Source: Zobellella iuensis (GTDB lineage Bacteria; Pseudomonadota; Gammaproteobacteria; Enterobacterales; Aeromonadaceae). Taken from it: a stretch of DNA of 64,000 bases. This document shows positions 11,478-25,950 of this stretch, in pieces. The notes under the pieces are model-generated. The model made no database searches. It saw only the letters and a program-made list of their open reading frames with translations, and was not told the DNA's origin. The stretch is from the NCBI RefSeq assembly GCF_016746085.1, contig NZ_JAERTZ010000033.1:1-64000 (forward strand), in the 5' to 3' direction. Both the position numbers and the translations under genes were made by a program. Position 1 is the first letter of the stretch, and each line of letters opens with the position of its first letter.

Positions 11478-12836
11478 CTATTTTTTAACCGGTCTGGGCC
11501 AGTTTTTGATATGGCGCTGGGGCACCCTGGTGATCACCAGCTCGGCCTCGGCCACGTCCTTGGTGACGGTGGAGCCGGCCCCCAGGGTGGCGTTCTTGCC
11601 GATGCGCACCGGCGCCACCAGCTGGGTATCGGAGCCGACGAAGACGCCGTCTTCGATGATGGTCTGGAACTTGTTCACCCCGTCGTAGTTGCAGGTGATG
11701 GTGCCGGCGCCGATGTTCACCTTGGCGCCGATGTCGGCATCGCCCAGGTAACTCAGGTGGCCGGCCTTGGAGCCCTTGCCCAGCCGGGCCTTCTTCATTT
11801 CCACGAAATTGCCTACATGGGCATCCTCGGCCAGCACGGCGCCGGGGCGCAGCCGGGCGAAGGGACCGGCGCTGCTGGCCTCCCCCAGCTCGGCGCCCTC
11901 GACGAGGGAGTAAGGCTTCACTTCGGCGTCATCGCCGATGGTACAGTCCTTGAGGATGGCGCCGGCGCCGATGCGCACCCGGTTACCGAGACGGACCTCG
12001 CCCTCGATAATCACGTTCACGTCGATCACCACTTCCTCGCCCACGCTCAGGCTGCCACGCAGATCGAAGCGGGCCGGATCCAGCAGGGTCACCCCCTCCC
12101 GCATCAGCCGCTCGGCCTGCATCCGCTGATAGGCCCGCTCCAGGCCCGCCAGCTGCAGCCGGTCGTTGGCCCCTTCCACCTCGGCACTGCTGGCCGGGTG
12201 CACGGTATTGATATCGCAGCCCTCGGCATGGGCCATGGCGAAGATATCGGTCAGGTAGTACTCACCCTGGGCGTTGTCGTTGTTCAGCCGGCCCAGCCAG
12301 GCCTTGAGCTGGCCGGCTTCGGCCACCAGCACCCCGGTATTGACTTCGTCGATGGCCAGTTGCTCGGCAGAGGCGTCTTTCTGTTCGACGATACCTGTCA
12401 CCTTGCCGTTTTTCCGCACTATGCGGCCATAGCCGGCAGGATTGTCCAGCTTCACCGTCAGCAGGGCGATACCGCCTTGCGGGTAGGCGGCCAGCAACCG
12501 GCCCAGGGTCTCGGCCTGCAGCAGGGGGGTATCGCCGTAAAGCACCAGCACCTTGTCGTCATCGGCGATGTCCGGCAGCGCCACCGCCACCGCATGGCCG
12601 GTACCCAGCTGCTCGGCCTGATGCACCCAATCGATGCCGGGTTCGTCGATCCTGGCCTTGAGCTGATCGGCGCCGTGGCCGTACACCAGGTGAATGCCGT
12701 CCACGCCGCAGGCCCTGGCCGCCGCCAGCACATGGCTGACCATGGGCCTGCCCGCCACCGGGTGCAGCACCTTGGGCAGGGAAGAACGCATGCGGGTGCC
12801 CTTGCCCGCCGCCAAAATAACCGCCTGAGTACTCAT
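11478..12836 (-). CDS. glmU: Bifunctional UDP-GlcNAc pyrophosphorylase/acetyltransferase GlmU
   Basis: A 452-residue cytosolic enzyme that acetylates glucosamine-1-phosphate and then couples it to UTP. The N-terminal nucleotidyltransferase domain has LAAGKGTRM at residues 8-16; the C-terminal third is a left-handed beta-helix of hexapeptide repeats carrying the acetyltransferase site ([11 protein letters not shown]). The start is ATG 12836, matching the family; a GTG 36 bp upstream in frame is possible but adds a non-conserved tail. It lies downstream of the atp operon, the usual gammaproteobacterial arrangement, but is separated from atpC by a strong terminator. Confidence 0.97.
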   Translation of the reverse strand: MSTQAVILAAGKGTRMRSSLPKVLHPVAGRPMVSHVLAAARACGVDGIHLVYGHGADQLKARIDEPGIDWVHQAEQLGTGHAVAVALPDIADDDKVLVLYGDTPLLQAETLGRLLAAYPQGGIALLTVKLDNPAGYGRIVRKNGKVTGIVEQKDASAEQLAIDEVNTGVLVAEAGQLKAWLGRLNNDNAQGEYYLTDIFAMAHAEGCDINTVHPASSAEVEGANDRLQLAGLERAYQRMQAERLMREGVTLLDPARFDLRGSLSVGEEVVIDVNVIIEGEVRLGNRVRIGAGAILKDCTIGDDAEVKPYSLVEGAELGEASSAGPFARLRPGAVLAEDAHVGNFVEMKKARLGKGSKAGHLSYLGDADIGAKVNIGAGTITCNYDGVNKFQTIIEDGVFVGSDTQLVAPVRIGKNATLGAGSTVTKDVAEAELVITRVPQRHIKNWPRPVKK

Positions 12837-12900
12837 AATCTTGTAATCCCGTTTCTGTTTGTCGAATTTCACTGCGGGCTATTCTGATTTTTTTATAAAA

Positions 12901-12926
12901 AAAAAGCGACCCTGAGGTCGCTTTTT
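12901..12926 (-). terminator. Terminator of the atp operon
   Basis: Stem AAAAAGCGACC / GGTCGCTTTTT with a 4-base loop. On the minus strand the T-run continues past the stem (TTTTTTTTTATAAAA). It lies 14 bp after the atpC stop. Confidence 0.93.
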
Positions 12927-12939
12927 CAACACGGTAGTT

Positions 12940-13365
12940 TTACCGCACATTCTGCTTAAGCAACTGCAGCACACGCAGTTTCGCCATAGCCCGGGCCAGA
13001 TCGGCGGCCGCTTCTGCATAATCCACATCGTGAGAGGAATTCTGCAGTTTGGCTTCCGCCGCTCGTTTGGCTTCTTCGGCCTTGGCTTTATCCAGATCTT
13101 CGGCGCGAATCGCAGTGTCGGCCAGAACCATCACACTGCTGCCCAGTACTTCCAGCATGCCGCCGGACACGTACAGGACTTCTTGTTTACCGGCCTTGGT
13201 CACATACTGTACCAGGCCGGGACGAATGGACGTCAACAAGGGGGCATGTCCGTAACGGATCCCCAATTCACCCTCAGAGCCGGAGACAGTCACCGCGCTG
13301 ACAGAGCCGGAGTACAAACGCTCCTCGGCACTGACAATGTCCAGGTGAAAGCTATAATCAGCCAT
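12940..13365 (-). CDS. atpC: ATP synthase F1 subunit epsilon
   Basis: A 141-residue subunit of the F1 central stalk, which couples rotation to catalysis and inhibits ATP hydrolysis. An N-terminal beta-sandwich (SFHLDIVSAEERLYSG, GELGIRYGHAPLLT) and a C-terminal helical hairpin (about 90-138) are visible. It is the last gene of the operon, 18 bp after atpD, and is followed directly by the operon terminator. Confidence 0.97.
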   Translation of the reverse strand: MADYSFHLDIVSAEERLYSGSVSAVTVSGSEGELGIRYGHAPLLTSIRPGLVQYVTKAGKQEVLYVSGGMLEVLGSSVMVLADTAIRAEDLDKAKAEEAKRAAEAKLQNSSHDVDYAEAAADLARAMAKLRVLQLLKQNVR

Positions 13366-13383
13366 CAGGTCCTCCTTCGAGGC

Positions 13384-14805
<1,422 letters not shown>

Positions 14806-15666
14806 TTATACGGCACCGGCCCCGGCCACAATCTCACTCAGCTCCTGGGTAATCGCGGCCTGACGGGCCTTGTTGTACACCAGTTGCAGATCGTTGATCA
14901 GGTTGCCGGCGTTGTCGGTGGCGGCTTTCATCGCGACCATCCGGGCAGCCTGTTCACTGGCCAGGTTTTCTACCACGCCCTGATACACCTGTGACTCCAC
15001 AAAGCGCACCAGCAGCTTGTCCAGCAGCGATTTGGGATCCGGTTCATAGATGTAATCCCAGCTGTGGCTGGCCACGCTTTCTTCCGATGCAGGCAAAGGC
15101 AACAGTTGATCGACCTGGGGCTTCTGTACCATGGTGTTTTCAAACTTGTTGTACACCAGATACAGCCTGTCAATCTCACCGTTATCGTACGCCTCCAGCA
15201 TGACATTGACGGAGCCGATCAGCTCGCCGAGGGAGGGGTTATCGCCCAATCCCGTCGCCTGCGCGATCACCTTGCCGCCATAGCGGTTGAAAAAGCTCAC
15301 CGCCTTGCTGCCGATAAGGCCGAGGTCAATGCCCACGCCCTTGTCGGACCATGCCTTCATTTCGTTGATGGCGGCCTTGAACAGGTTGATGTTCAAACCA
15401 CCACAGAGGCCCCGATCGGTAGAGATGATAATAAAGCCAACGCGCTTGACCTCACGGTCTTCCAGGTAGGGGTGCTTGTATTCCAAGTTCCCCTGCGCGA
15501 TGTGGCCGATCACCTTGCGTATGGTTTCAGCGTATGGGCGGCTGTGAGCCATCCGATCCTGCGCTCTGCGCATTTTCGAGGCGGCCACCATTTCCATAGC
15601 GCTGGTGATCTTCTGAGTGTTTTTCACACTCCCGATCTTGCTACGTATTTCTTTTGCGCCGGCCAT
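14806..15666 (-). CDS. atpG: ATP synthase F1 subunit gamma
   Basis: A 286-residue rotor shaft of F1. It begins [20 protein letters not shown] and ends with the long C-terminal helix ([20 protein letters not shown]), the two coiled strands that turn inside the alpha/beta ring. A GGAGAAG ribosome site precedes the ATG. It lies 42 bp after atpA. Confidence 0.97.
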   Translation of the reverse strand: MAGAKEIRSKIGSVKNTQKITSAMEMVAASKMRRAQDRMAHSRPYAETIRKVIGHIAQGNLEYKHPYLEDREVKRVGFIIISTDRGLCGGLNINLFKAAINEMKAWSDKGVGIDLGLIGSKAVSFFNRYGGKVIAQATGLGDNPSLGELIGSVNVMLEAYDNGEIDRLYLVYNKFENTMVQKPQVDQLLPLPASEESVASHSWDYIYEPDPKSLLDKLLVRFVESQVYQGVVENLASEQAARMVAMKAATDNAGNLINDLQLVYNKARQAAITQELSEIVAGAGAV

Positions 15667-15708
15667 GTCGCTTCTCCAATTCAGGTGGCAGCGGCTGCTG
15701 CCACATGG

Positions 15709-17250
<1,542 letters not shown>

Positions 17251-17264
17251 GCTCTATTCCCCAA

Positions 17265-17795
17265 TCAAGATTGCAGCGTTTCAGCCAAGCGGGACAATCG
17301 GCCCCGAACACTTCCGTCGATTACCATGTCACCGGCTTTGATGATGATGCCGGCCATCAGGCTATTATCGACGCTGCAATTCAGCTTCACCTTGCGCCCG
17401 AAGCGCTTTTCCAGGGAAGCCTGAATCTTGGCCATTTGTTGCTTGGTCAGTTTGGCGGCGGAAACCACGTCGGCTTCCACTTCCTGGTCCAGCTCCGCCT
17501 TCATCAAGACGAATTCCTGCACCACTGCCGGCAACACACTCAAGCGTCCGTTTGCGGCCATCACCTTAATCAGGTTCTGGCCTTGCTCATCGAGCTGTTC
17601 GCCACAGACAGCCAAAAACACCCCGGCCATCTTTTCCGCGTTCAGATCGCCGTTGAGAACATCGGCCATGGACTTGTTGCGCGCCACTTCGGCCGCAAAG
17701 GTCAGCATGGTCAACCAGTTCTCAACCGCGTTTTTCTCAACGGCAAAATCGAAAGCTGCTTTGGCATAGGGGCGAGCAATGGTTTTCATTTCCAT
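17265..17795 (-). CDS. atpH: ATP synthase F1 subunit delta
   Basis: A 176-residue peripheral-stalk protein that ties subunit b to the top of F1. An N-terminal helical bundle ([18 protein letters not shown]) and the C-terminal signature about 140-170 ([20 protein letters not shown]) are present. Two in-frame ATGs lie at 17795 and 17789; the first is used here because AAGGGA precedes it at acceptable spacing. Confidence 0.96.
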   Translation of the reverse strand: MEMKTIARPYAKAAFDFAVEKNAVENWLTMLTFAAEVARNKSMADVLNGDLNAEKMAGVFLAVCGEQLDEQGQNLIKVMAANGRLSVLPAVVQEFVLMKAELDQEVEADVVSAAKLTKQQMAKIQASLEKRFGRKVKLNCSVDNSLMAGIIIKAGDMVIDGSVRGRLSRLAETLQS

Positions 17796-17808
17796 AGCTC
17801 TATGTCCC

Positions 17809-18279
17809 TTACAGTTCAGCTACTACTTTCTCAACAATGTCGCTGTTGGCAGCGGCATCAATCTGACGCTCGAGGATCTTCTCTGCACCCACCAGGGCAA
17901 GAGTAGCAACCTGCTTACGCAGTTCCTCTCTGACACGATTGCGTTCGGCGTCAATTTCCGCCTGGGCTTGTGCCAAAATCTTTTCACGCTCGGCCTGGGC
18001 CTCACGCGTTGCATCCTCGATGATCTGGGCCTTGCGCTTGTTCGCCAGCTCAACGATTTGAGCGGACTGCAGCTTGGCTTCCTTCAACTGTTCGGTTGCA
18101 TTGTTTTGCGCCAGGGCCAGGTCTTTCTTGGCCCGCTCGGCTGAGGACAGGCCTTCAGCGATCTCTTTCTGGCGACTTTCGATGGCGGCCATGATGGGCG
18201 GCCATACGTACTTCATGCAAAACCAAACGAAGATGATAAACGCGATCGTTTGACCGAGGATTGTTGCGTTCATGTTCAT
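17809..18279 (-). CDS. atpF: ATP synthase Fo subunit b
   Basis: A 156-residue stator subunit. One N-terminal membrane helix ([18 protein letters not shown], about 4-26) leads into a long charged coiled-coil that reaches F1. The start [10 protein letters not shown] follows an AGGAG site. Length equals that of the E. coli subunit. Confidence 0.97.
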   Translation of the reverse strand: MNMNATILGQTIAFIIFVWFCMKYVWPPIMAAIESRQKEIAEGLSSAERAKKDLALAQNNATEQLKEAKLQSAQIVELANKRKAQIIEDATREAQAEREKILAQAQAEIDAERNRVREELRKQVATLALVGAEKILERQIDAAANSDIVEKVVAEL

Positions 18280-18328
18280 CGCAACGCTCCTTTAAAATGG
18301 TTAGCTAACTGATTGAAATACCGAGCCA

Positions 18329-18577
<249 letters not shown>

Positions 18578-18614
18578 TTAGAACGACAGCTTGTTAAAGT
18601 TTTGTTATCTTTGA

Positions 18615-19795
<1,181 letters not shown>

Positions 19796-19814
19796 AACAA
19801 CTCCTGACACAGTT

Positions 19815-19899
19815 AGGGGCTTGCTGGCCGCACCGAGGTGTTGTCAGATAAGCCCCAAAAAAGCAGGTCAAATTATACCCGTGAACGGCGCAAATGCAA
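19815..19899 (-). promoter_or_regulatory. atp operon promoter and leader hairpin
   Basis: On the minus strand, TTGCAT (19899-19894) and TATAAT (19877-19872) are 16 bp apart upstream of atpI. The leader can form a stem from GGGGCTT at 19856-19850 pairing with AAGCCCC at 19822-19816. Promoter identity is inferred from the motifs. Confidence 0.65.
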
Positions 19900-19985
19900 T
19901 TGCAGGAAATCCTTATTTTTTGCGGCTTTGCGCGATTTTTCCGACCATTTACAACGGGTTAAACTGATTGAATGTTTACTACACT

Positions 19986-20891
19986 TCAGAAGTCCGAAAC
20001 ATCATCAAAACCGAAGAATTGACCAATTTTATCCAACTCACTCAATGAGTTGTATGAAATCACCAGTTTACCCTTTTCCTTGTGGGTCGACTTGATTTCT
20101 ACTTTTGTTCCTAATTTTTCACCAATTCCCTGTTCAAGCTGGCTCATCAGCAAGGATCTGGGCTGCTCGATTTTCTCTTTCTTCGGAGTAATCGTCTGTT
20201 TGACCAGTTTTTCGGTCTCTCGCACCGTCAGCCCTTTCTGCGCCACCAGCCGGGCCAGCTCCGTCTGCGGCTCACCATCGAGGGCCAGCAGGGCACGGGC
20301 ATGGCCCATTTCCAACGAGCCATGCTCCACCAGTTGTTTGACCTCTTCGTTGAGCTGGTTGAGTCGCAACAGGTTGCTGACGGTACTGCGGCTCTTGCCC
20401 ACGGCCTCCGCCACCGTCTGGTGGGTAAAGCCGAACTCTTCGATCAACCGGCTCAGGGCACGGGCTTCCTCGATCACATTGAGGTCTTCCCGCTGGATAT
20501 TCTCGATCAGGCCGATGGCCATGGCCTCGCGATCGTCCACCGGCTTGAGCAGGCAGGGCACCTGGCTCAGGCCGGCCAGCCGGGCCGCTCGCCAGCGCCG
20601 CTCCCCGGCCAGGATTTCATAGCCTCCCGATTCCAGCGGGCGCACCACAATCGGCTGGATGATCCCTTGCTGGCGGATGGACGTGGCCAGCTCTTCCAGC
20701 GCCACCTGGGACATGTCCCGCCGGGGCTGGAATTTTCCGGGGTGCAGTTCGTTCAGGGCCAGGCTCAGCAGCTCACCGTTGGCGCCGGGCCGGGAATGGA
20801 TCTCGGCCTGGTGCTGGCGCAGGTTGGCCGCAGAACTGGTGCTGAGCAGGGCATCCAGGCCCTTGCCCAGGCCGCGTCGTTTCATGGTCAT
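19986..20891 (-). CDS. parB: Chromosome partitioning protein ParB
   Basis: A 301-residue CTPase and parS-binding protein that forms the segregation complex near the origin. It has the N-terminal KRRGLGKGLDALL tail that stimulates ParA, the ParB/Srx CTP-binding fold (about 35-125, with GERRWRAARLAG), a central helix-turn-helix (about 140-200, HQTVAEAVGKSRSTVSNLLR) and a C-terminal dimer domain. It overlaps the end of parA. A matching parS site is seen at 53728-53743. Confidence 0.97.
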   Translation of the reverse strand: MTMKRRGLGKGLDALLSTSSAANLRQHQAEIHSRPGANGELLSLALNELHPGKFQPRRDMSQVALEELATSIRQQGIIQPIVVRPLESGGYEILAGERRWRAARLAGLSQVPCLLKPVDDREAMAIGLIENIQREDLNVIEEARALSRLIEEFGFTHQTVAEAVGKSRSTVSNLLRLNQLNEEVKQLVEHGSLEMGHARALLALDGEPQTELARLVAQKGLTVRETEKLVKQTITPKKEKIEQPRSLLMSQLEQGIGEKLGTKVEIKSTHKEKGKLVISYNSLSELDKIGQFFGFDDVSDF

Positions 20892-21691
20892 GCTGTTTGT
20901 TCCGAATGTTCCGGGGAGTTCGGCTCCAGTTCGGCCCGGCGCAGGATTTCGCCGGCCAGGGCCAGATAGGCTTTGGCTCCCACCGAAGACTTGTCGTAAT
21001 ACATGGCCGGGGTACCGAAGCTGGGGGCCTCGGCCAGGCGCACATTGCGCGGGATCACGGTGCGATACACCTTGTCGCCGAAATGGGATTTAAGCTGATC
21101 GGACACCTCGTTGGACAGCCGGTTGCGATGGTCGAACATGGTCCGCAGGATACCTTCGATCTTGAGCTCGGGGTTGACCACCGCCGCCAGCTTGCTGATG
21201 GTATCCACCAGGGCCGTCAGCCCTTCCAGCGCAAAGTACTCGCACTGCATGGGGACCAGCACCGAATCCGCCGCCGACATGGCATTGACGGTCAACAGGT
21301 TCAGCGAGGGCGGACAATCGATGAAAATATAATCGTAGTAGTCGCGTACCGGCGCCAGGGCTGTGCGCAGCCGTACTTCCCGGGCAAAAAATTCCATCAG
21401 CTTGATTTCGGCGGCGGTGACGTCGCCGTTACCGGCGATCAGGTGATAGCCGCCGCTGGTTTCCCGCTCTACCGCCTGCTCGACGGGCACCTCGTCTACC
21501 AGCAGTTCGTAGGCCGTATTGGCCACCTGATACTTGTCGATACCGCTGGCCATGGTGGCATTGCCCTGGGGATCCAGGTCAATCACCAGTACCTTGCGCT
21601 TGGTGGCGGCCATGGACGCCGCCAGATTGACACAGGTCGTGGTTTTGCCCACCCCCCCTTTCTGGTTGGCAATGGCGATCACTTTTCCCAC
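20888..21691 (-). CDS. parA: Chromosome partitioning ATPase ParA (Soj family)
   Basis: A 267-residue deviant-Walker ATPase that moves ParB-parS complexes. The motif KGGVGKTT at residues 11-18 has the signature lysine, followed by LVIDLDPQGNAT and FIDCPPSL. The start is GTG 21691 behind GAGG. It sits between rsmG and parB in the classic rsmG-parA-parB order close to oriC. Confidence 0.97.
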   Translation of the reverse strand: MGKVIAIANQKGGVGKTTTCVNLAASMAATKRKVLVIDLDPQGNATMASGIDKYQVANTAYELLVDEVPVEQAVERETSGGYHLIAGNGDVTAAEIKLMEFFAREVRLRTALAPVRDYYDYIFIDCPPSLNLLTVNAMSAADSVLVPMQCEYFALEGLTALVDTISKLAAVVNPELKIEGILRTMFDHRNRLSNEVSDQLKSHFGDKVYRTVIPRNVRLAEAPSFGTPAMYYDKSSVGAKAYLALAGEILRRAELEPNSPEHSEQTA

Positions 21692-21700
21692 CGGAAACCT

Positions 21701-22324
21701 CTACTGGCTGGCTTGTTGAATGACCACCAGATGGCGGTCCCCTTCCTGCTCGGGCACGGTCAGCGGATAAACCCGGTCCAACGCGAGGTGAGCAGGCAGT
21801 GATTGTAACTCCTGCTCGGGGTATTGTCCTTTCAGCGCCAGAAAACGCCCGTCCGGCCCCGGCAGATGCGCACACCAGCTTAGCATGTCGTCCAGGGAAG
21901 CAAAGGCCCGGCTGAGTACCCCATCGAACTTTTGCGCCGGGTTGAAGGCTTCCACCCGGCTCTGCACCGCCTCCACGTTGGTCAGGCCGAGATGATGCAC
22001 CGCCATGCGGATAAAACGGATACGCTTGCCCAGGCTGTCGAGCAGCACGAACTGCTTGTCGGGGTTGACGATGGCCAGCGGCAGGCCGGGCAGGCCCGGG
22101 CCGGTGCCCACGTCGATGAAGCGCTTGCCCTCAAGGTAAGGGCTCACTACCAGGCTGTCCATGATATGGCGCACCAGCATGGCATCGGGCTCGCGCACCG
22201 AGGTGAGGTTATAGGCCTTGTTCCACTTGTGCAGCAGCGCCACCAGCTCGAGCAGTTGCTCCTGCTGCTCCGGGCTGACTTCCAGACTGGTCTGGGCCAG
22301 CAGTTGTTGCAGTTTTTGCCGCAT
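21701..22324 (-). CDS. rsmG: 16S rRNA m7G527 methyltransferase RsmG (GidB)
   Basis: A 207-residue SAM-dependent methyltransferase that modifies G527 of 16S rRNA. The SAM site [13 protein letters not shown] is near residue 70 and [13 protein letters not shown] is conserved. Of three possible starts (GTG 22336, ATG 22327, ATG 22324), the last has GAGGG at five bases and gives exactly the E. coli length. Confidence 0.96.
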   Translation of the reverse strand: MRQKLQQLLAQTSLEVSPEQQEQLLELVALLHKWNKAYNLTSVREPDAMLVRHIMDSLVVSPYLEGKRFIDVGTGPGLPGLPLAIVNPDKQFVLLDSLGKRIRFIRMAVHHLGLTNVEAVQSRVEAFNPAQKFDGVLSRAFASLDDMLSWCAHLPGPDGRFLALKGQYPEQELQSLPAHLALDRVYPLTVPEQEGDRHLVVIQQASQ

Positions 22325-22332
22325 CATGACCC

Positions 22333-24222
22333 TCACGCCGACTTGCGCAGCAGGCCGCGCTTTTTCAGATGCACCAGCAGGATGGAAATGGCCGCCGGGG
22401 TCACCCCGGCAATGCGCGACGCCATTCCCAGGGTTTCGGGCCTGGCCTGGTTGAGCTTGACCACCACCTCGTTGGACAGGCCGGGGACCTCCTTGTAGTC
22501 CAGATCCAGCGGCAGCCGGGTGTGCTCGTTGCGCAGCTGCTTTTCGATCTCGTCCTTCTGCCGCTCGATATAACCGGCGTACTTGATCTGGATCTCCACC
22601 TGCTCGGCGGCCTGCTCGTGCGCTATGCCCGGGCCTATGCCCTCCACCGCCATCAGGCCGGCGTAGTCCAGTTCGGGCCGGCGCAGCAGCTCTTCCAGGT
22701 TGTGCTCCCGGCTGAGCGGGGTTTTCAGTTTTTCGTTCAGGGCCGGCGCCGCCGGGTGTTTGGGGGTGATCCAGCTTGCCCGCAGGCGCTGGGTTTCCTG
22801 CTCGATCCGCTCCAGCTTGTCGCTGAACAGGGCCCAGCGGTGATCGTCCACCAGGCCCAGCCGGCGGCCTTCCTCGGTGAGGCGCAGATCGGCGTTGTCC
22901 TCCCGCAGCAGCAGCCGGTATTCGGCCCGGCTGGTGAACATGCGGTAGGGCTCACGGGTGCCGAGGGTGGACAGATCGTCCATCATCACGCCCAGATAGG
23001 CCTGGTCCCGGCGCGGCGACCAGGCTTCCCGGCCGAAGGCGCGCAGGGCGGCATTGAGGCCCGCCAGCAGGCCCTGGGCACCGGCTTCTTCGTAGCCGGT
23101 GGTGCCGTTGATCTGGCCGGCGAAGAACAGGTTGTGCAGGCACTTGTTTTCCATGTTGGTCTTCAGATCCCGGGGATCGAAGTAATCGTACTCGATCGCA
23201 TAGCCGGGACGGACGATATGGGCCTGCTCGAAGCCCCGGATCGAACGGACGATCGCCAGCTGCACGTCGAAAGGCAGGCTGGTGGAGATGCCGTTGGGGT
23301 AGAGTTCTGTGCTGGTCAACCCTTCCGGCTCCACGAAGATCTGATGCGAGTTCTTGTCGGCGAAGCGCATGATCTTGTCTTCGATCGAGGGGCAATAGCG
23401 GGGGCCGATCCCCTCGATCACCCCGGCGTACATGGGGCTGCGATCCAGGTTGTTGCGGATCACCTCATGGGTGCGCTCGTTGGTGTGGGTAATGTAACAG
23501 GGTACTTGCCGGGGATGATCCGCCCGGCTGCCGATAAAGGAGAACACCGGGGTGGGATCGTCGCCCGGCTGGGGCTGCATCACCGAAAAGTCGACGCTGC
23601 GGGCATCGATCCGCGGCGGGGTACCGGTCTTGAGCCGGTCGATCCGCAGCGGCAGTTCACGCAGCCGTTGGGCGAGGGCGATCGAGGGAGGATCACCGGC
23701 CCGGCCGCCCTTGTAGTTGTCCAGGCCGATATGGATCAGGCCATTGAGGAAAGTGCCCACGGTCAGCACCACGGTTTTGGCGCGGAACTCGAGCCCGGTC
23801 TGGGTCACCACCCCCACCACGGTATCGCCTTCAAGCAGCAGATCGTCACAGGCCTGCTGGAAGATCTTCAGATTGGGCTGGTTCTCCAGCATGGTCCGTA
23901 CCGCCAGCTTGTACAATTGGCGATCGGCCTGGGCACGGGTTGCCCTGACCGCCGGCCCTTTGGAAGCGTTGAGGGTACGGAACTGGATCCCGGCTCGGTC
24001 GGCGGCCTGGGCCATGATCCCGCCCAGGGCATCGATCTCCTTGACCAGATGACCCTTGCCGATGCCGCCGATGGCCGGATTGCAGGACATTTGTCCCAAG
24101 GTATCGATGTTATGGGTCAATAACAGGGTGTTTGCCCCCATGCGAGCAGCGGCTGCGGCGGCTTCGGTGCCGGCATGGCCGCCTCCCACTACGATGACGT
24201 CAAACCATTCTTCATATTGCAT
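22333..24222 (-). CDS. mnmG: tRNA uridine-5-carboxymethylaminomethyl modification enzyme MnmG (GidA)
   Basis: A 629-residue FAD protein that, with MnmE, modifies the wobble uridine of several tRNAs. The dinucleotide fold [19 protein letters not shown] is at about 11-29, and [20 protein letters not shown] and the C-terminal [17 protein letters not shown] region are conserved. It is transcribed away from oriC, as in E. coli, so its promoter lies inside or at the edge of the origin. Confidence 0.98.
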   Translation of the reverse strand: MQYEEWFDVIVVGGGHAGTEAAAAAARMGANTLLLTHNIDTLGQMSCNPAIGGIGKGHLVKEIDALGGIMAQAADRAGIQFRTLNASKGPAVRATRAQADRQLYKLAVRTMLENQPNLKIFQQACDDLLLEGDTVVGVVTQTGLEFRAKTVVLTVGTFLNGLIHIGLDNYKGGRAGDPPSIALAQRLRELPLRIDRLKTGTPPRIDARSVDFSVMQPQPGDDPTPVFSFIGSRADHPRQVPCYITHTNERTHEVIRNNLDRSPMYAGVIEGIGPRYCPSIEDKIMRFADKNSHQIFVEPEGLTSTELYPNGISTSLPFDVQLAIVRSIRGFEQAHIVRPGYAIEYDYFDPRDLKTNMENKCLHNLFFAGQINGTTGYEEAGAQGLLAGLNAALRAFGREAWSPRRDQAYLGVMMDDLSTLGTREPYRMFTSRAEYRLLLREDNADLRLTEEGRRLGLVDDHRWALFSDKLERIEQETQRLRASWITPKHPAAPALNEKLKTPLSREHNLEELLRRPELDYAGLMAVEGIGPGIAHEQAAEQVEIQIKYAGYIERQKDEIEKQLRNEHTRLPLDLDYKEVPGLSNEVVVKLNQARPETLGMASRIAGVTPAAISILLVHLKKRGLLRKSA

Positions 24223-24299
24223 AACAGATACTCTTGAAACGTGCAGGTGTAAGGATCCCGAAGGGCGGACATTTTAGCTGTTTTAACGGATGGATGGAA

Positions 24300-24640
24300 A
24301 CCGGATCGAGGGGATCGAAATGATCCTTAATAGATCTTGGATCTCTAGATCGATCTTCTGTTGGATCTATTATTAGTCTCGGCCAGATCTGTGCATAAGC
24401 GTTTTTTGATCTTTAAGATCATGCGGTTAGTTAAGATCATTTGATGTGGACAACCGCCCGTGGGCCGGCCGGGGACCGGTGGGTAACCCCTATAGTTATC
24501 AACATGTGCCGGCGGGTGATTATTTAATAAATAGGATAACTATAGGTTTAACACCGGTTTCAACGGTAGTTATCAACATGCTCTGTTTTTTATCCGGATC
24601 GCCATTGAATGGATCTTGCAACCAGATCTGTTGATAACTT
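24300..24640. other. oriC: Chromosomal replication origin oriC
   Basis: The 490-bp gap between mnmG and mioC is the gammaproteobacterial origin site. DnaA boxes: a perfect TTATGCACA on the minus strand (24390-24398), TTATCAACA at 24496-24504 and 24570-24578, the same in reverse at 24629-24637, and TTGTCCACA in reverse at 24445-24453. The left part (24303-24420) is AT-rich with repeated GATCT/TTATTA blocks that match the position of the unwinding 13-mers in E. coli. About nineteen GATC sites lie in 24245-24713, fitting Dam/SeqA control. A long imperfect inverted repeat (24475-24500 with 24535-24558) surrounds an AT-rich centre that could bind IHF. The layout is seen directly; function is inferred from strong positional conservation. 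Confidence 0.93.
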
Positions 24641-24712
24641 GGTGGAAAGAAATATTCCGGCCCGCGGATCCGGGGGCCGGATGATCCGCGAAGAGGGGGA
24701 GGGGGCGAGGAT

Positions 24713-25159
24713 CTAGCGCAGGGATAGCGCCCGATCCAGCCATTGGCCGGCGATCACCTCCGGCAGATCCGGGCGGCTGACATCGATTTCCAGTCGATCG
24801 GCGATCCGCCTGGCGCCACAGTCCGTCAGCCGTTGCTCTAGTAAACGAATGGCGTGACAGAAAGTATCATAGCTGGAGTCACCGAGGCCGACGGCCAGAA
24901 ACGCGAGGCCGGCCAGGTCGGGCTGCTGTTCGAGCAACTGCCGGTAAAAAGCCTGGATATTGTCGGGCAGATCGCCGGCGCCATGGGTGGAACAGACCAA
25001 CAGCAGATAATGATCGGGTCTGATCAAGATGTGATCAAGCTGGGGAGACGTGTGGATAACCGCCCGATGATGCTGTTGCCTCAGGGTCTCGGCCAGCACC
25101 TCGGCCAGATCCTCGGCATTGCCGAGGGTTGAGCCGACCAGCAGGGTAAAATGACTCAT
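24713..25159 (-). CDS. mioC: Flavodoxin-like protein MioC
   Basis: A 148-residue FMN-binding flavodoxin fold. The phosphate loop GSTLGNAEDLAE is near residues 8-19 and VCSTHGAGDLPDN and VGLGDSSYDTFC form the isoalloxazine loops. E. coli MioC supports biotin synthase activity. The start is ATG 25159 with AAGGA upstream. It reads toward oriC, as in E. coli, where mioC transcription enters the origin. Confidence 0.93.
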   Translation of the reverse strand: MSHFTLLVGSTLGNAEDLAEVLAETLRQQHHRAVIHTSPQLDHILIRPDHYLLLVCSTHGAGDLPDNIQAFYRQLLEQQPDLAGLAFLAVGLGDSSYDTFCHAIRLLEQRLTDCGARRIADRLEIDVSRPDLPEVIAGQWLDRALSLR

Positions 25160-25254
25160 AGCATTCCTTGGGGATGAAAAAGCAGTCATTGTAGGCGTCC
25201 CTTTCGGTGGCGCAAAGAGCCTTCCCGCTGAAAGCCCCCGGCTCCCGGCCCGGA

Positions 25255-25950
25255 TCAGCCCCCCACCGAAGACAGATGAAACTCCTGCCCTTCAAAACCC
25301 AGGATAACCCCCTTGGGCGTGATGTCCCGTACTTGCAGCGGCCCCCATTGTTGTCCTTCACGCAGCATCTGACCGTTGATGTTGGCCATCCGACCGGCCG
25401 GCGTCGCCGAATAAATGTGTACCGACAGGGTCAGGGCGGGCAGCCGGGCCCTGATACTGGCAGGCAATTCGCGCAGATCCGGCACGCCCGGATTGAACTC
25501 AGGCACGGGGGGCTCCCGGCTTACGGTCGGGGAAGGGACGACCGGGAGGGACGCCGAGAGCGGAACGGGCACCGGCTCGGGCTTGGTAAGGCGGAGGGCG
25601 GGGGGATCATCCACCAGGATACGCACCGGAGCTGCGTCGATGATGGCGGGCTCTCTTGGGCCCAGCGAGGAGGGGGGCGCGGGCTCGACGCCGGTTTCCT
25701 GCTGCGGGACCGGTGACGAGAACACCGGCCCAGGCGGAGACTGCTGCCATCTTGAGCCGAGTTTACCCAGGCCATAGCCGGCGAGCAGGGCTGCAACCAG
25801 CCCCGTTAGCAGCCACCACAGCCAGCGGCGGTAAAAAGGGGGAGAGCTGCTTGGTTCGGGGAACACAGGCTGCAGAGCCATGCCTGCCGTCGGCAGGCGG
25901 CGGCGGCGTTGTCGTTCCGATTGTTTTAGCGCATCAAGGATATACGACAC
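25255..25950 (-). CDS. gspB: Type II secretion accessory protein GspB (ExeB-like)
   Basis: A 231-residue bitopic inner-membrane protein. It opens with the family signature SYILDALKQSERQRRR, has one membrane helix at about 50-72, a proline-rich periplasmic linker and a C-terminal GspB/PulB domain (about 160-231). In Aeromonas, ExeA and ExeB form a complex that lets the secretin assemble through peptidoglycan. The start is GTG 25950, seven bases after AGGAG. It overlaps the end of gspA by 17 bp. Confidence 0.87.
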   Translation of the reverse strand: MSYILDALKQSERQRRRRLPTAGMALQPVFPEPSSSPPFYRRWLWWLLTGLVAALLAGYGLGKLGSRWQQSPPGPVFSSPVPQQETGVEPAPPSSLGPREPAIIDAAPVRILVDDPPALRLTKPEPVPVPLSASLPVVPSPTVSREPPVPEFNPGVPDLRELPASIRARLPALTLSVHIYSATPAGRMANINGQMLREGQQWGPLQVRDITPKGVILGFEGQEFHLSSVGG

